Source of the DNA: Eurosta solidaginis
Lineage: Eukaryota; Arthropoda; Insecta; Diptera; Tephritidae
DNA length: 64,000 nt
NCBI RefSeq assembly: GCF_040869045.1
Contig: NC_090319.1
Location: 396,071,601 to 396,135,600, forward strand
Direction: 5' to 3'
The position numbers were made by a program, and so were the translations under genes. Shown one piece after another: positions 19,410-29,824 of the stretch; within the stretch, counting starts at the first letter, position 1, and each line of letters opens with the position of its first letter. The notes beneath the pieces were generated by a model. The model was given only the letters and a program-made list of their open reading frames with translations, did not search any database and was not told the DNA's origin.

Positions 19410-20863
19410 TTCGGCCCTCCTGACGATTCATTCGGCTCGAATGATGGCTCGGGTTGAGTCGAAGGCTCCCAACTTTTTATATACTCCGCCACCGAGACTG
19501 TGTGGCCGGGTCCTTCGTGGTCTCCTACCTTTACCAACTCATACCTGCCGTGAGGCAAAACCTTGCTGATTTTATATGGCCCTAAAAATTTCGGCTTCAA
19601 TTTAAGACCCGCCCCAAATTGTGTTCGCTTGATGGCTACTAACTCGTTTGGTTGGTATTTCTTCTCCCTTTTCCGGTTCCTATTAAAGGATTTACGGTTT
19701 TCCTCCTGTATTTTCCTGATATTTTCTTGTGCATTCTTACGCATGTTTTCCCGCTCTTCATCCAACTCTCTTATGCCTTCTTCATCCAACAACTCAGCTA
19801 ATCTAGTATCGCTAACTACTCGCATCTCAACGCCGGTCAATAATTGAAACGGAGAGAACTTTGTGCTTCTTGGTGGTGTACTATTTATTGCTTGCTGAAC
19901 TTTTTGAATATGTTTATACCACTGACCAGGACTTTCAGAACATAGCTTTGACAACATTGGGATGATGATCTTGTGGATTCGTTCCACCTGCCCGTTCCCG
20001 CGCGGAACACCGGTGGCTATAGTAAGATGCTCTATTCTTTCCTTCTCGCAATATTCCCTAAAACTATTTGAAATAAACGCAGCACCTCTGTCTGAAATAA
20101 TGCGTTTGGAATTTCCAAATACTGAAGCCTGCGATTTCAATTTGTCTATGACTGGATCTGCTGCAGTGGTTCTGGTGGGATACAGCCAGACAAATTTTGA
20201 AAACGCATCAATTACTACAAATAAATAACTGTACGACTTAGCGGTCTGGTCCATTGGGCCCACATGATCTATATGATAGGTGCCCAGTGGCCTGTCTTCC
20301 TTGTCTATTGGCGCAAGAAAACCCTCCTTTTTCCCAGTTTTACTCTCACTAATTATACACTCTACACAACCTCGAACTACCTTGGTCACTTTTGCAGTTA
20401 ATTGTGGAATATAAAATGTCTTTTCTACAGCATCCTTGGTTTTGGCAATCGAAAAATGAGCCTTTTTGTGAGCAATTTTTATTATCTCGTCCTCCATAGA
20501 CGATGGAACGACTACGAGTTCCTTAAAGGGATCTTTGTGTAGGACTCCATGTTTAAGATAAAAATCCTCATAACTACTATTTTCTAATACTGCACATACT
20601 GCCTTCACCCACTGATCACTTCGCTGCGCTTCCCTCAGTCTGTGTATTAGAGAATCTTCTAGCATCATGCAAGAGACTCTACTCAGCGCGTCTACATGCC
20701 TCATCTTTGACCCACTTCTGTGCTCTATCTCATAATTATAATCCTGCAGAAACATAGCCCAACGAGACACTCTTAGTGGAATATCTTGTTTCTTCATTGT
20801 CATGGTAAACGCGTTACAATCCGTAATAATCTTAAATTTTATCCCATGAGATAAACCCGCCAC
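19373..20863 (-). CDS. Element 2 RNase H C-terminus and integrase
   Basis: This frame overlaps the end of the upstream one and is its -1 frame. It begins with the missing end of RNase H (IKFKIITDCNAFTMTMKKQD and HRSGSKMRHVDALSR). Integrase follows: the HHCC zinc site (HKKAHFSIAK to CVECI) and the DDE catalytic core (YHIDHVGPMD, IISDRGAAFIS, NGQVERIHK), then a C-terminal GPY/F-like module (KFLGPYKISKVLPHGRYELV). The two frames meet around ATGGGATAAAA on the minus strand. Either one G was lost from a G run, or there is a -1 ribosomal shift at an unusual place; I favour a one-base deletion. Confidence 0.88.
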   Translation of the reverse strand: MAGLSHGIKFKIITDCNAFTMTMKKQDIPLRVSRWAMFLQDYNYEIEHRSGSKMRHVDALSRVSCMMLEDSLIHRLREAQRSDQWVKAVCAVLENSSYEDFYLKHGVLHKDPFKELVVVPSSMEDEIIKIAHKKAHFSIAKTKDAVEKTFYIPQLTAKVTKVVRGCVECIISESKTGKKEGFLAPIDKEDRPLGTYHIDHVGPMDQTAKSYSYLFVVIDAFSKFVWLYPTRTTAADPVIDKLKSQASVFGNSKRIISDRGAAFISNSFREYCEKERIEHLTIATGVPRGNGQVERIHKIIIPMLSKLCSESPGQWYKHIQKVQQAINSTPPRSTKFSPFQLLTGVEMRVVSDTRLAELLDEEGIRELDEERENMRKNAQENIRKIQEENRKSFNRNRKREKKYQPNELVAIKRTQFGAGLKLKPKFLGPYKISKVLPHGRYELVKVGDHEGPGHTVSVAEYIKSWEPSTQPEPSFEPNESSGGPNVGMATRSGRQY

Positions 20864-23568
20864 TTCTTAAGTGCTTCTACAATAGCTAATACTTCGTGCT
20901 CGTAAGAATGGTACTTTTCTTCAGCCGGTTTGCACTTACGGCTCATATACTGTACCGGGTGGAATTGTTGATCATCTACGTCTTTCTGCATTAGCACAGC
21001 CCCATACCCTGACGTAGAAGCGTCTGCATGAACCTCCGTGATTGCTTTTGGGTTGTACATTTTCAAAACGGGTGCTTTTATCAAAGCCGACTTTAGTTGG
21101 AGGAAAGCGGTAACGTGCTCGTCTCCTAACTGGAATTTTGCGTCCTTCCTGAGCAGGTCGGTAAGTGGTTTAGCTACCACGGCGTACCCTTCGATAAATC
21201 TGCGGAAGTAGGACGTTAAACCCAGAAATCTTTGCAATGCTTTTTTATCCCGAGGGAGGGGGAAATCCGTCACAGCCCTTGTTTTTGTCTCCGATGGTTT
21301 TATTGTACTATCTTTAATGATATAACCTAAAAAGTCCACTTGCCGCACAAGTATTTTACACTTACTCCATTTGATTTTTAGGTTATAGTCTGACGCCCTA
21401 CTAAGCACACGTTCAAGCTTCTGGATACCATCACTTATATCCTTGGAGGGAATAATAAGGTCATCCATGTAAGCTATCACGGTACCGTCTTGTATCATAT
21501 CCCTCAATACAGCAAAAACAAATCGCGAAAAAACAGCTGGAGAGTTCGATATTCCAAATGGAACATATCGGAACTCAAACTGATCGTCGTGCGTAACGAA
21601 AGCCGTGTACTTCCTCGAATCCTTGTCAACTGGTACGTGGAAAAAGCCATTAGCCAGGTCCAGCGTGATATAAACTTGAGCTCCTTGTAATCTTTCTATT
21701 ACATCGTCCAGCAACGGCATAGGAAAGTTGTCTCGAACTATTTTAGCATTGAGGCGCCTGTAGTCGCAACAGAGCCTCTTGCTACCATCCTTCTTAGCAA
21801 CGAGCACTATGGGAGATGCATATTCGGACGTACTACGCTGAATTACACCCTCGTCTAACCACTTGGCTACCTGCTCATCCACTACCTTTTTGTCCACGTG
21901 CGACATACGTCTCGGCCGTTCGTATACTGGAATATCATCCGTAAGTAAAATTTTCATGGTTATTGGGGACTCTTTTATCTTCATTGGTTTATAACCGGTA
22001 ATCAAATATTCGACTGTATTTCTCTCAGGTGTCTGCAAATGCGACAGATCTACCTCTGGAGCTATGATCACTTCTTCTTCTTGTGCCAAGCACAATCCCT
22101 CAAACTCTTTTAAAAGGTCTAACTCAACTCCTTTCTTTTTATACCCTACTGTCTCCTCCCGATTTAGTACTGTGATTTGTTCCTTTGATTCGTTTGCATT
22201 TTTACCCTTCTTATTTCCTTCAACTTTCTCCACTTTCAATTTAAATACTACTAAATCTTCAGAGAAATTTAAGTCAACATTCTTCAGGATACTATTGCCG
22301 ATTATGGCAGAATAATGCATATCCTTTTCACGAACAGCATGGAAAGTAATATTGACCTTCAACCCGTCCACTTGAGCCTGAATATCGAAACTACCCAATG
22401 TGTTTAGGACACTATTACAAACACCAATTAGTCGACGCTTGTCGTGACTTAGTTCTATTTCTTCGCCTAGCATCAGCAAAACATCGTATCGAATTAAACA
22501 AAGATCGCAACCAGTATCGATTAATGCCGAAAAGGTTACACCATTGCATGTCAAATCTTTAAATATACACCTTCCCATGCCACTTGTTTTCGAAAACAAG
22601 CCCTCTCCCAACGTATTAACGTTACCTTTTTCAGTTTTAATATGGGTTGATGGACTTTTACACTCAGCTGCACGATGCCCTGACTGACCACACTTAAAAC
22701 ATTTAAATTGCACTTGCTTACATTCCTTTGCTAAATGCGCAGAATCTCCACATTTAAAACATTTTTTATCTTTCTGGACTTGTTTCTGAACACCCTCAAA
22801 TTTAGAAACAGTTTGACTAAAGCTTGAGTTAGCCGCTTGCTGGCGACCACTTCGCACTTTTTCATACACCTTTATCTGATCCTTGAGGTCAGAAAGCGTC
22901 TTAGCCTGATAGAGATTCCCTTTGTTTTGCCTAGAATCTGGAATACCCTCTATGAAATATTCAATCAAGCTCAAATCGTCAAGCTTAATTGGTTTACCCA
23001 GTTCCATAAGACTATAAAGATATTCTCTGTGATCTTCATTGTTACGTTTTTTCCGGTTGCGCAACAATCGGTGCACCTCGATTGATGATACCACTGTACC
23101 AAATTCTAACTTTAAAGCCTGTGCTAGAGTATCCCAACTACTAATGCCTCGCTGACTGCGTATAAATAACTTTGCTGCCCCTTTGAGCAGCTGCTTTGCA
23201 TATATAAATTTTTGCAGGGCGTTCCAATTAACTGCCTCCGCATTTTCAACAAATTCTTCGATCCACTCTTCGACCGACGGAGAGCCCACTCCACTAAAAG
23301 AAGTTAATGAGTCTTGAATATCTCGCAATGTGAATGGCGTACGACTATGTGTCTGGTAATTTATTTCACTTCGTGGTGATGTACCAGCATCGCCATATTC
23401 TGAGCCCTCATCACCGTTGCCATCATCATCACCATCGACAGTAAGACCGAAATGTTCCAGGAGTCTGTCCTGTAACGTCGTCTTACGTCCAGTAGTGTCA
23501 AGCCCTAACTCACTTAGCTTCGTTTTCAAATCATTAACTGTCAATATCAAAATATCAGAACGTTCCAT
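20839..23568 (-). CDS. Element 2 Gag-protease-RT polyprotein with N-terminal SAP domain
   Basis: The first in-frame ATG is at 23568-23566 (MERSDIL). Residues about 1-40 (ILTVNDLKTKLSELGLDTTG, then KTTLQDRLLEHFG) have the pattern of a SAP motif, a small helix-extended-helix DNA-binding fold. An acidic Gly/Asp stretch, a capsid-like helical region and two CX2CX4HX4C zinc knuckles (CFKCGDSAHLAKEC, CFKCGQSGHRAAEC) follow. Next come the protease (FSALIDTGCDLCLI), the reverse transcriptase (SPIVLVAKKDGSKRLCCDYR, ITLDLANGFFHVPV, IAYMDDLIIPS) and the first half of RNase H (HADASTSGYGAVLMQ). The frame ends about 909 codons later inside RNase H, which continues in the -1 frame from 20863. Gag and Pol share one frame. 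Confidence 0.9.
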   Translation of the reverse strand: MERSDILILTVNDLKTKLSELGLDTTGRKTTLQDRLLEHFGLTVDGDDDGNGDEGSEYGDAGTSPRSEINYQTHSRTPFTLRDIQDSLTSFSGVGSPSVEEWIEEFVENAEAVNWNALQKFIYAKQLLKGAAKLFIRSQRGISSWDTLAQALKLEFGTVVSSIEVHRLLRNRKKRNNEDHREYLYSLMELGKPIKLDDLSLIEYFIEGIPDSRQNKGNLYQAKTLSDLKDQIKVYEKVRSGRQQAANSSFSQTVSKFEGVQKQVQKDKKCFKCGDSAHLAKECKQVQFKCFKCGQSGHRAAECKSPSTHIKTEKGNVNTLGEGLFSKTSGMGRCIFKDLTCNGVTFSALIDTGCDLCLIRYDVLLMLGEEIELSHDKRRLIGVCNSVLNTLGSFDIQAQVDGLKVNITFHAVREKDMHYSAIIGNSILKNVDLNFSEDLVVFKLKVEKVEGNKKGKNANESKEQITVLNREETVGYKKKGVELDLLKEFEGLCLAQEEEVIIAPEVDLSHLQTPERNTVEYLITGYKPMKIKESPITMKILLTDDIPVYERPRRMSHVDKKVVDEQVAKWLDEGVIQRSTSEYASPIVLVAKKDGSKRLCCDYRRLNAKIVRDNFPMPLLDDVIERLQGAQVYITLDLANGFFHVPVDKDSRKYTAFVTHDDQFEFRYVPFGISNSPAVFSRFVFAVLRDMIQDGTVIAYMDDLIIPSKDISDGIQKLERVLSRASDYNLKIKWSKCKILVRQVDFLGYIIKDSTIKPSETKTRAVTDFPLPRDKKALQRFLGLTSYFRRFIEGYAVVAKPLTDLLRKDAKFQLGDEHVTAFLQLKSALIKAPVLKMYNPKAITEVHADASTSGYGAVLMQKDVDDQQFHPVQYMSRKCKPAEEKYHSYEHEVLAIVEALKKWRVYLMG

Positions 23569-23595
23569 TGTAATAGCTTTTAATAGAGAAAACAA

Positions 23596-25032
23596 GAATC
23601 ACCGGCACTGCAAACTTTGTATGTGTATTAATCAAGAAATATTTTGTGAAACTTTCTTACAACGCACCGTACTCAATAAATTACGACAACCGAAAAGAAC
23701 TTCAAAAACAAGTATGCGATTAGTTTCATTCACGGTTAGGAACACAAAATCTCAAAATATTTCTTGAGCCTTCCCTGAAATATTTTTTCTTATCTACAAA
23801 CAACTAGAGTACTTAAAATGCGTGCTATAAAATTGGTAATTATGAAAGTATTCTGCATATGTTTTATTCTTGCGTATTTCGACAACTTTTGATTTTAATT
23901 TTCCATGAAAACATTAATTTGTACATTCGTTTTAGCTTTATTCAATACAAAACTATTTTGCTACCGATTTCCACCATTCGAAAATTCACCACTATTTCTA
24001 TACGAATTTTACATTTACATTGAAACAGAAATATTCAATATTTATAAAATTTTTGCATGAATAAAATAAAGACTATTCTTTGTGTTTTCCTCCAAAGAAT
24101 ACATTAATCAAAGCAAGATAGGCATACTTATGACTTTAGTTGGAGTTTCTGATATTTGCAAAATGAATACTATTAAATTTCTTTCTTTCTGTTTTCTTAT
24201 GATAACACATTGATTGAACTGAGATGGAAATGTTTGTACTATTAATTTCGGTTTTAATTTAAACACTAGTGTCTACTTCTTTCCTCCGGTTGGTTATGCT
24301 ATTCTACATACATTACTACTCTACTCTACTCATCTGCGTTTGTTATCTGCTGCCGCTGCCCACAATACTTCTTTGAACAATTCTGCTGCTACTCGCTCCG
24401 TTTCGTTTCGGCCAACGCCACTCCAACTTGTTGCACAAAAACTCCAACACAATTGTTTCGATACAATCACTTAGCAACTGATTCGTTTCGCTCGTGTTTA
24501 CAGCCTTTGCCACACGATCTCTTTCAAAATTTACGCTCTTCGGCCACCGCCACGTAATTACTTTGCCAACAACAACTTTGCTTTGTGCTATTCGGCCAAC
24601 GCCACACAAAGTTCGTTTACAACAACAAATTCAAATACTTTACGATATTCGGCCACCGCCACGTAAGTACACTGCCAACAACAACTTTGCTTTGTGCTAT
24701 TCGGCCAACGCCACACAAAGTTCGTTTACAACAACAAATTCAAATACTTTACGATATTCGGCCACCGCCACGTAAGTACACTGCCAACAACAACTTCAGT
24801 ACATGAATATGCAAGCAATCATCCCTTAGACGAGTGGATGATGCAATTTTACAATATATTTGCCATCGAAAATTTTTGTTTCTAAATTTTTTCACTAGCG
24901 CATGTGAGAATTAAACGAATCTCGTTTTATTACGCACAATGCTCAAATTTTGCAACAACTGAATGTACAGGCGCTAGCGCTTCGCACAATAACGAACTTT
25001 CGCGTCGATTCTATCTCACGTATGACACCATT
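23596..25032 (-). other. Element 2 long 5' leader
   Basis: About 1.4 kb lies between the 5' LTR and the gag start. It contains no long frame on the coding strand but holds the 109-base tandem repeat described separately. It is AT-rich near gag and GC-richer near the LTR. Confidence 0.7.
24541..24798. repeat. 109-bp tandem repeat in element 2 leader
   Basis: Units start at 24541, 24650 and 24759, each with CGGCCACCGCCACGTAA, a spacer, then CTATTCGGCCAACGCCACAC. There are about 2.3 copies with few mismatches. Within each unit the CGGCCAnCGCCAC motif occurs twice. Confidence 0.9.
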
Positions 25033-25372
25033 TGTAGGATGCCGATCAAATTATACCACTTTATTGCAATTTAGTTCATGTTTTATTTAAGAATTCAATT
25101 ATTCAGTTACATGTATTTACATGTATGTTTGCTTAGCTTATGTTTTAATTATAGTTTATTAATAAAATATGGTGATTCACACACAAAGTTTATGCACGAG
25201 ATAAGTTTAGTGCGCGTTCGGTATGGCCTTCGGTTTTCAACTAACTTTAAAATATCGTCCGTTGAGAAATGTATGTATCTACTTTACTTTGTTTCGTCTA
25301 GTTCGTTTAGGTCAAGCCTACAAGGTTGCATTTAGTTAGTACTGTCGTCCACTCCTGGTTGCCATTCCCACA
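25033..25372 (-). repeat. Element 2, 5' LTR
   Basis: 340 bases, visually identical to the copy at 19070-19409. It would carry promoter and polyadenylation signals; on the minus strand I did not find a convincing TATA box. Confidence 0.92.
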
Positions 25373-26270
25373 TATATAGTATATGTATATAGTATATATA
25401 TATATTTTCGCAATTTTAGCCCCATTTTAACAGCTAGAAGCTTCAAATTTCACCGAATGCTTACGTATATGGCATATATTGTTGTGTCAAAAAATCATAG
25501 AGATCGGTCATATATATACTATATATACCAACGATCTTTACGATTTTTTCAGACAACAATATATGCTATATGCTCTAGCTCTGAAAATAGGGCAGTAATT
25601 ACAAAGAGTTTCTTATCGGAACAATCGGTTGTGGGGGATATATACTATATATACGACCGATCTCATCAATTTTCTTAGGCAACAATATGTGCAATATACG
25701 AAAGTATATGGTGAAGTTTGAAGCTTCAATCTGTTAAATTGAGTAAGATATTACAAAAATCATCTTTTTCTGAAAAATCGGTTGTATGGAGGATATATGC
25801 TATAGTGGTCCGATCCGGCCGGTTCCGACAAATGTCTAATCGGACACCCAAATACACCCGCTCACCAAATTTTATCAAGATATCTCAAAAATTGAGGGAC
25901 TAGTTTGCATACAAACAGACATACGGACAGACGGACATGGCTAAATCAACTCAGCTCTTCAACCTGATTATTCCGGTATACTTAATGGTGGGTCTATCTA
26001 TTTTCCTTTAAGGACTTACAATTTTGGGTTTCGTGACGAAATTAATATACCATTTCATTTTCATGAAAGGTATAAAAATAGGTAGGTACTTTGTGTGAGG
26101 ATGCAAAGCTTCACGTTTTTTGTGGTCTGCATGTAAAAACTATGACTACGAATCATGTATTTCAAAAATATATGACGTAAACGTAACTATTTGATGAAAT
26201 TTGATGAATTTTGAACCTTCTAGCCTTAAAAAAGGGGCAAAAATGACAGTTTATATGAATTATATAATAT
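25373..26270. repeat. HINE-like block, segment 2
   Basis: The repeat interrupted by element 2 continues here. It runs through a block with GGACAGACGGACATGGC and CGTGACGAAATTAATATACC to an internal end (GGTATAAAAA at about 26068-26077). That end is joined head to tail to the next unit, starting TAGGTAGGTACTTTGTGTG. Its last 700 bases are nearly the same as 34,780-35,488. Confidence 0.75.
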
Positions 26271-26830
26271 TGTTACGAATCTTAGCAAAACTAAGGGGTG
26301 ATGCTATTTCTAAGCCGATACTAAGCAGTGACGTGAATTCACTTCAATAATTCAATCATTATGTATCTACATAAACGAATCAATAATTGCGTCTACACAT
26401 ATGTACGTATACGAGCAGCGGAGAACCAATGCACAAACACATGCATATATCTTATCTGAGTTGTCACAAGAGAGGGCAATAATTTGTGCAAGTATTACTC
26501 AAATGAGAAGTTATAAACGTAGATGTGGCTGGCGATTTTGTAGCTGAAACAAACTAGTAAGTTCTGGAATAGAAAAGCCTGGAAGTATGCAATGAGAAAT
26601 CAAAAAGTATAAAAGGCGCGACAGTAGAGGCGAAGAGGAGTTTCATTTGAGCTATCAATCAGTTGGGTTATTAAGCAAGCTATTCGTTGCAAAGTTTGAG
26701 TGTTATTGTGAAGTACTTTAATAAAGGCCATTTTGCATTATTAAATATTGGATTTATTTATTCAACTGTTTAGTGATTCGAACTCAGCAGAAGATTGCAA
26801 ATAAGGGGAATTGCAAGTAACCTCGTTACA
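26271..26830 (+). repeat. Element 3A 5' LTR
   Basis: 560 bases, TGTTACGAAT to CTCGTTACA, followed at once by ATTGGTGTCAGAAG. It contains the TATA box annotated below. Confidence 0.92.
26608..26620 (+). promoter_or_regulatory. TATA box of element 3A LTR
   Basis: TATAAAAGGCGCG, with ATCAATCAGTTG about 45 bases downstream resembling an initiator. The same arrangement occurs in copy B at 35826, in its 3' LTR at 42078, and in the related LTR fragment at 55474. Confidence 0.6.
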
Positions 26831-26923
26831 ATTGGTGTCAGAAGAGGAATTGTTGAATAAATTCCGAAGTTTGGGAGTACAAACGGCAATAATATCGAAC
26901 TTCAAGCACGGCTACGAGGGGTA

Positions 26924-28232
26924 ATGGAGTCGCAAGGAATTGATGTGGACGAGTTTGTCTTTTATCCTGATGGGGACGAAACAACAACAAAAATTGAAGA
27001 GAAAAACGAAACATCGCAGACAGTTACGAGCACAGACTTGAACATGATATTGGCTGCAATAACTGCTCAAAAATCGACAGTGGCATCTCAGCTGGAATCG
27101 CAGGAGACACGTTTAACATCCAAGATGGAAGAACAGAAAACGTATATGTCATCACAATTGGAATCGCAGGAGACACGCATAACATCGAAGAACACAGGAA
27201 ACACAAATTTCTACACAGCTCGAAGAACAGAAGACATATATGGCATCCCAACTGGAGTCGCAAGATACACGTATAACATCTAAGATGCAAGCACAAGAGG
27301 AGCGCTTATCATTGCAGGTGGCGCAAATGTCTTCGCAGTTGGAAGCACAGGAAGCAAGGGTAACATTAAAGCTGGAAGCACAGGATACAAAAATTGTGCA
27401 GCTCGAGGACAAAATTGATGCTGAGATAGAAGCTTTGAGGTCGTATACAGGAGTTGCAATTAAATCGCCCAACAGTTTCAGTGAGTAATCCAAAGGTAAA
27501 GACACCATCCTTTGACAGTTCTGTTCCTTTCCAGGTCTTTAAGCTACAGTTTGAGAAGACCGCAACAGTGAACAACTGGAATGCTGAAGATAAAGTTGCT
27601 GCACTCTTCGTAGCATTGAAATGACCAGCTGCCGAAATCTTACAGACAATTCCAGAGTACGAACGGAACAGCTATGAAGCATTGATGGCCGCTGTCGAGA
27701 GACGTTATGGAAGCCACCATAGAAAACAGATATTCCAAATTGAGTTGCAAAACCGTCACCAAAGATCCAATGAGACTTTGCAGGAGTTTGCCTCGGATGT
27801 TGAAAGGTTGGCACATTTGGCAAATGCGGACGCACCTGTGGAGTACAACGAGAGGGTAAAAATCCAGAGTTTTATAAATGGCATACGGGACGTAGAAACG
27901 AAGCGAGCGACATATGCAAACCCAAAAACTACATTCGCAGAAACGGTATCCCATGCACTGACTCAAGAAACAGCGTCACTTTTGAGTAAGCCAGCGTACA
28001 AAGCTCATCGCGTGGAAGTGGAAAGGCCAGACTGGGTAGACGCAATTTTGGAAGCATTGAAGGGTACGCAGCAGAAGAATAGTGATGCAGTCAAATGCTT
28101 TAAGTGTGGAAAGCCAGGGCATATTGCGCGTTATTGCAACACCAACCCTAACAGTTCCAATAATGTGGGTGGTCGTAAACGCAGAGCAGAAGGAGATGAG
28201 CAAATCTCCAAGACCACTCAATCGTTAAACTA
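26924..28232 (+). pseudogene. Element 3A gag (broken)
   Basis: The frame begins with MESQGIDVDEFVFYPDGDE. It then has repeated units of about 22 residues built on SQLESQETRITSKM, a glutamine-rich coiled coil, broken by a frameshift near 27200-27240. A capsid-like region follows (FKLQFEKTATVNNWNAEDKV, then YERNSYEALMAAVERRYGS). An in-frame TGA near 27622-27624 interrupts it. It ends with a CX2CX4HX4C zinc knuckle (CFKCGKPGHIARYC) near 28095 and a basic tail. Gag packages the element's RNA. The same TGA is present in copy B, so the parent copy was already damaged or used readthrough. Confidence 0.85.
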
Positions 28233-28829
28233 AATCGAGTCAGCCGCAAGGGGCGGCAACTGGCTCCCGCAATTGAATGCCCCATAATCTCTATCGCGCA
28301 GATTGGAAGAAGATCGAGCAATCTTACTGTTGGAGGATATGTGGATGGAAAGGAACGTTTACTGACTGTAAATACCGGTGCATCCCATTCCATCATTCGA
28401 TCAGATTTAGTCAACAAAAAGATAAGACCATTGCTTGGAGCAAGATTACGTACAGCCACGGGAGAGGACACCCAGGTAATTGGAGAAGTAGAATGTGAAG
28501 TAGCAATTGGGAACGTCACGGTATTACACAATTTTATAGTGGTAGGTATTGTTGATGAAATCATAATTGGAGTGGACTTCTTAATCAACCAAGGCATCAA
28601 AATCGATATGCAAAGCAAGACTATGCGATATAAGAACATGGATGGGCCACTTAATTTCGGCTACGAGAGAGGCTACAGCAGTAAACGAGTGCTGGTGGAA
28701 GAACCACCAAAATCAGAAACAGTCATCTGGGCAAAGGTTGATGGAGATTGTGGGACAAACAAATTGTGGGTTGTCAAAGCAGCAAAGAAATCAGCACCGA
28801 ACATACTTGTAGGAAAACCCTGGCTATGA
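28233..28829 (+). pseudogene. Element 3A protease (catalytic Asp replaced)
   Basis: VDGKERLLTVNTGASHSII corresponds to the active-site region of an aspartic protease, but the catalytic DTG reads NTG (codon AAT at 28371-28373). The flap and the second conserved GVDFLI-type motif (IIIGVDFLINQGIKI) are intact. The protease would not be active. In copy B the same codon is CAT (His), a different change. Confidence 0.85.
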
Positions 28830-29824
28830 CAAAACAAGATGGACGTATTCCGGTAAGAGTACTCAATGAGTTCAAGTCACCACTCAAACTGACCAAAGGA
28901 GCTATTTTGGGAAGATGCCAAGAGGCTGAAATAATTATTAACGGTGAACAGCTCCAGGAACACGTTTCATCTAGTAATACTGATCTTTCAAATGACATCA
29001 CGGCATGGACGGAGGGGCTAGAGGAAGATTGTCGGAGTAAGGCAAAGCAACTGCTCCTAAAGTACGCAAACATATTTGACCAGGATGGTTCCAAACCAGG
29101 CCGCACCAATGTTGTGAAACATCAAATTGACACTGGAGACGCGAGGCCGATTCGTCAAGCTCCACGTAGTGTTCCACTGGCGAAGCGGGAAGTTGTAAGT
29201 CAAATTATACAAGAAATGAGCGACAGCGGCGTCATCGAACCATCAGCTAGTCCCTGGAGCTCACCGGTAGTACTTGTAAAGAAGAAGGATGGAAAAATGA
29301 GGTTTTGCGTGGACTACCGGAAGTTGAATGACGTTACGAAAAAGGATAGCTACCCATTGCCAAGACACTCTGGACTCGCTATCTGGTACGGAATGGTTTT
29401 CCACACTGGACTTGAAAAGCGGCTACTGGCAAGTGGAGGTGAAGACAAAGAGAAAACAGCCTTCAGCGTCGGAGATGGTCTTTGGCAATTTACAGTAATG
29501 CCCTTTGGACTATGTAATGCACCAGCTACTTTCGAGAGCCTCATGGATCAGGTATTGAAAGGACTTCATTGGAAAACATGCTTGGTGTACCTGGACGACA
29601 TCATCATATTGGGCAAGAACTTTGATGAACATCTTAAAAACTTAGATGAAGTTTTCCAGAGAACAGCTGGCGCTGGTCTGAAATTAAGTCCCAAAAAATG
29701 TGCGCTGTTTAAAAAGGAAGTAAATTATTTGGGTCACAAGGTAACGACAGAAGGTATCCGTACAGCGAATGAAAAGATAGAGGCAGAAAGGATTCGCCAA
29801 GACCACAGAATCTGCATGAATTGA
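28748..29824 (+). pseudogene. Element 3A reverse transcriptase (internally frame-shifted)
   Basis: The long frame carries SPWSSPVVLVKKKDGKMRFC (fingers), then a stretch from about 29365 to 29450 in the wrong frame. There RT motif A (LDLKSGYWQ) is readable only in another frame. The frame then returns with MPFGLCNAPATFE and the catalytic YLDDIIILG near 29590, and YLGHKVTTEGI in the thumb. Two compensating indels therefore remove motif A from an otherwise open frame of 358 codons. Confidence 0.85.

Larger units (their letters stand above)
19070..25372 (-). mobile_element. LTR retrotransposon, element 2, full length and young
   Basis: Two 340-base LTRs (19070-19409 and 25033-25372) bracket a minus-strand gag-pol. 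By eye the LTRs are identical, which points to a very recent insertion. It sits in the TA microsatellite of the HINE-like block, so the TATA-like target duplication cannot be sized. On the minus strand the 5' LTR is followed by TGGTGTCATACGTGAG, a primer-site-like sequence offset by two bases, and the 3' LTR is preceded by a purine tract (AGGAGGG). It encodes Gag, protease, RT, RNase H and integrase, and so belongs to Ty3/gypsy (Metaviridae); the clade is not assigned. Confidence 0.92.

Noticed and set aside
24494..24885. Plus-strand frames of 60-90 codons in the element 2 leader
   Set aside because: They repeat the 109-bp tandem unit and lie antisense to the element; not genes.
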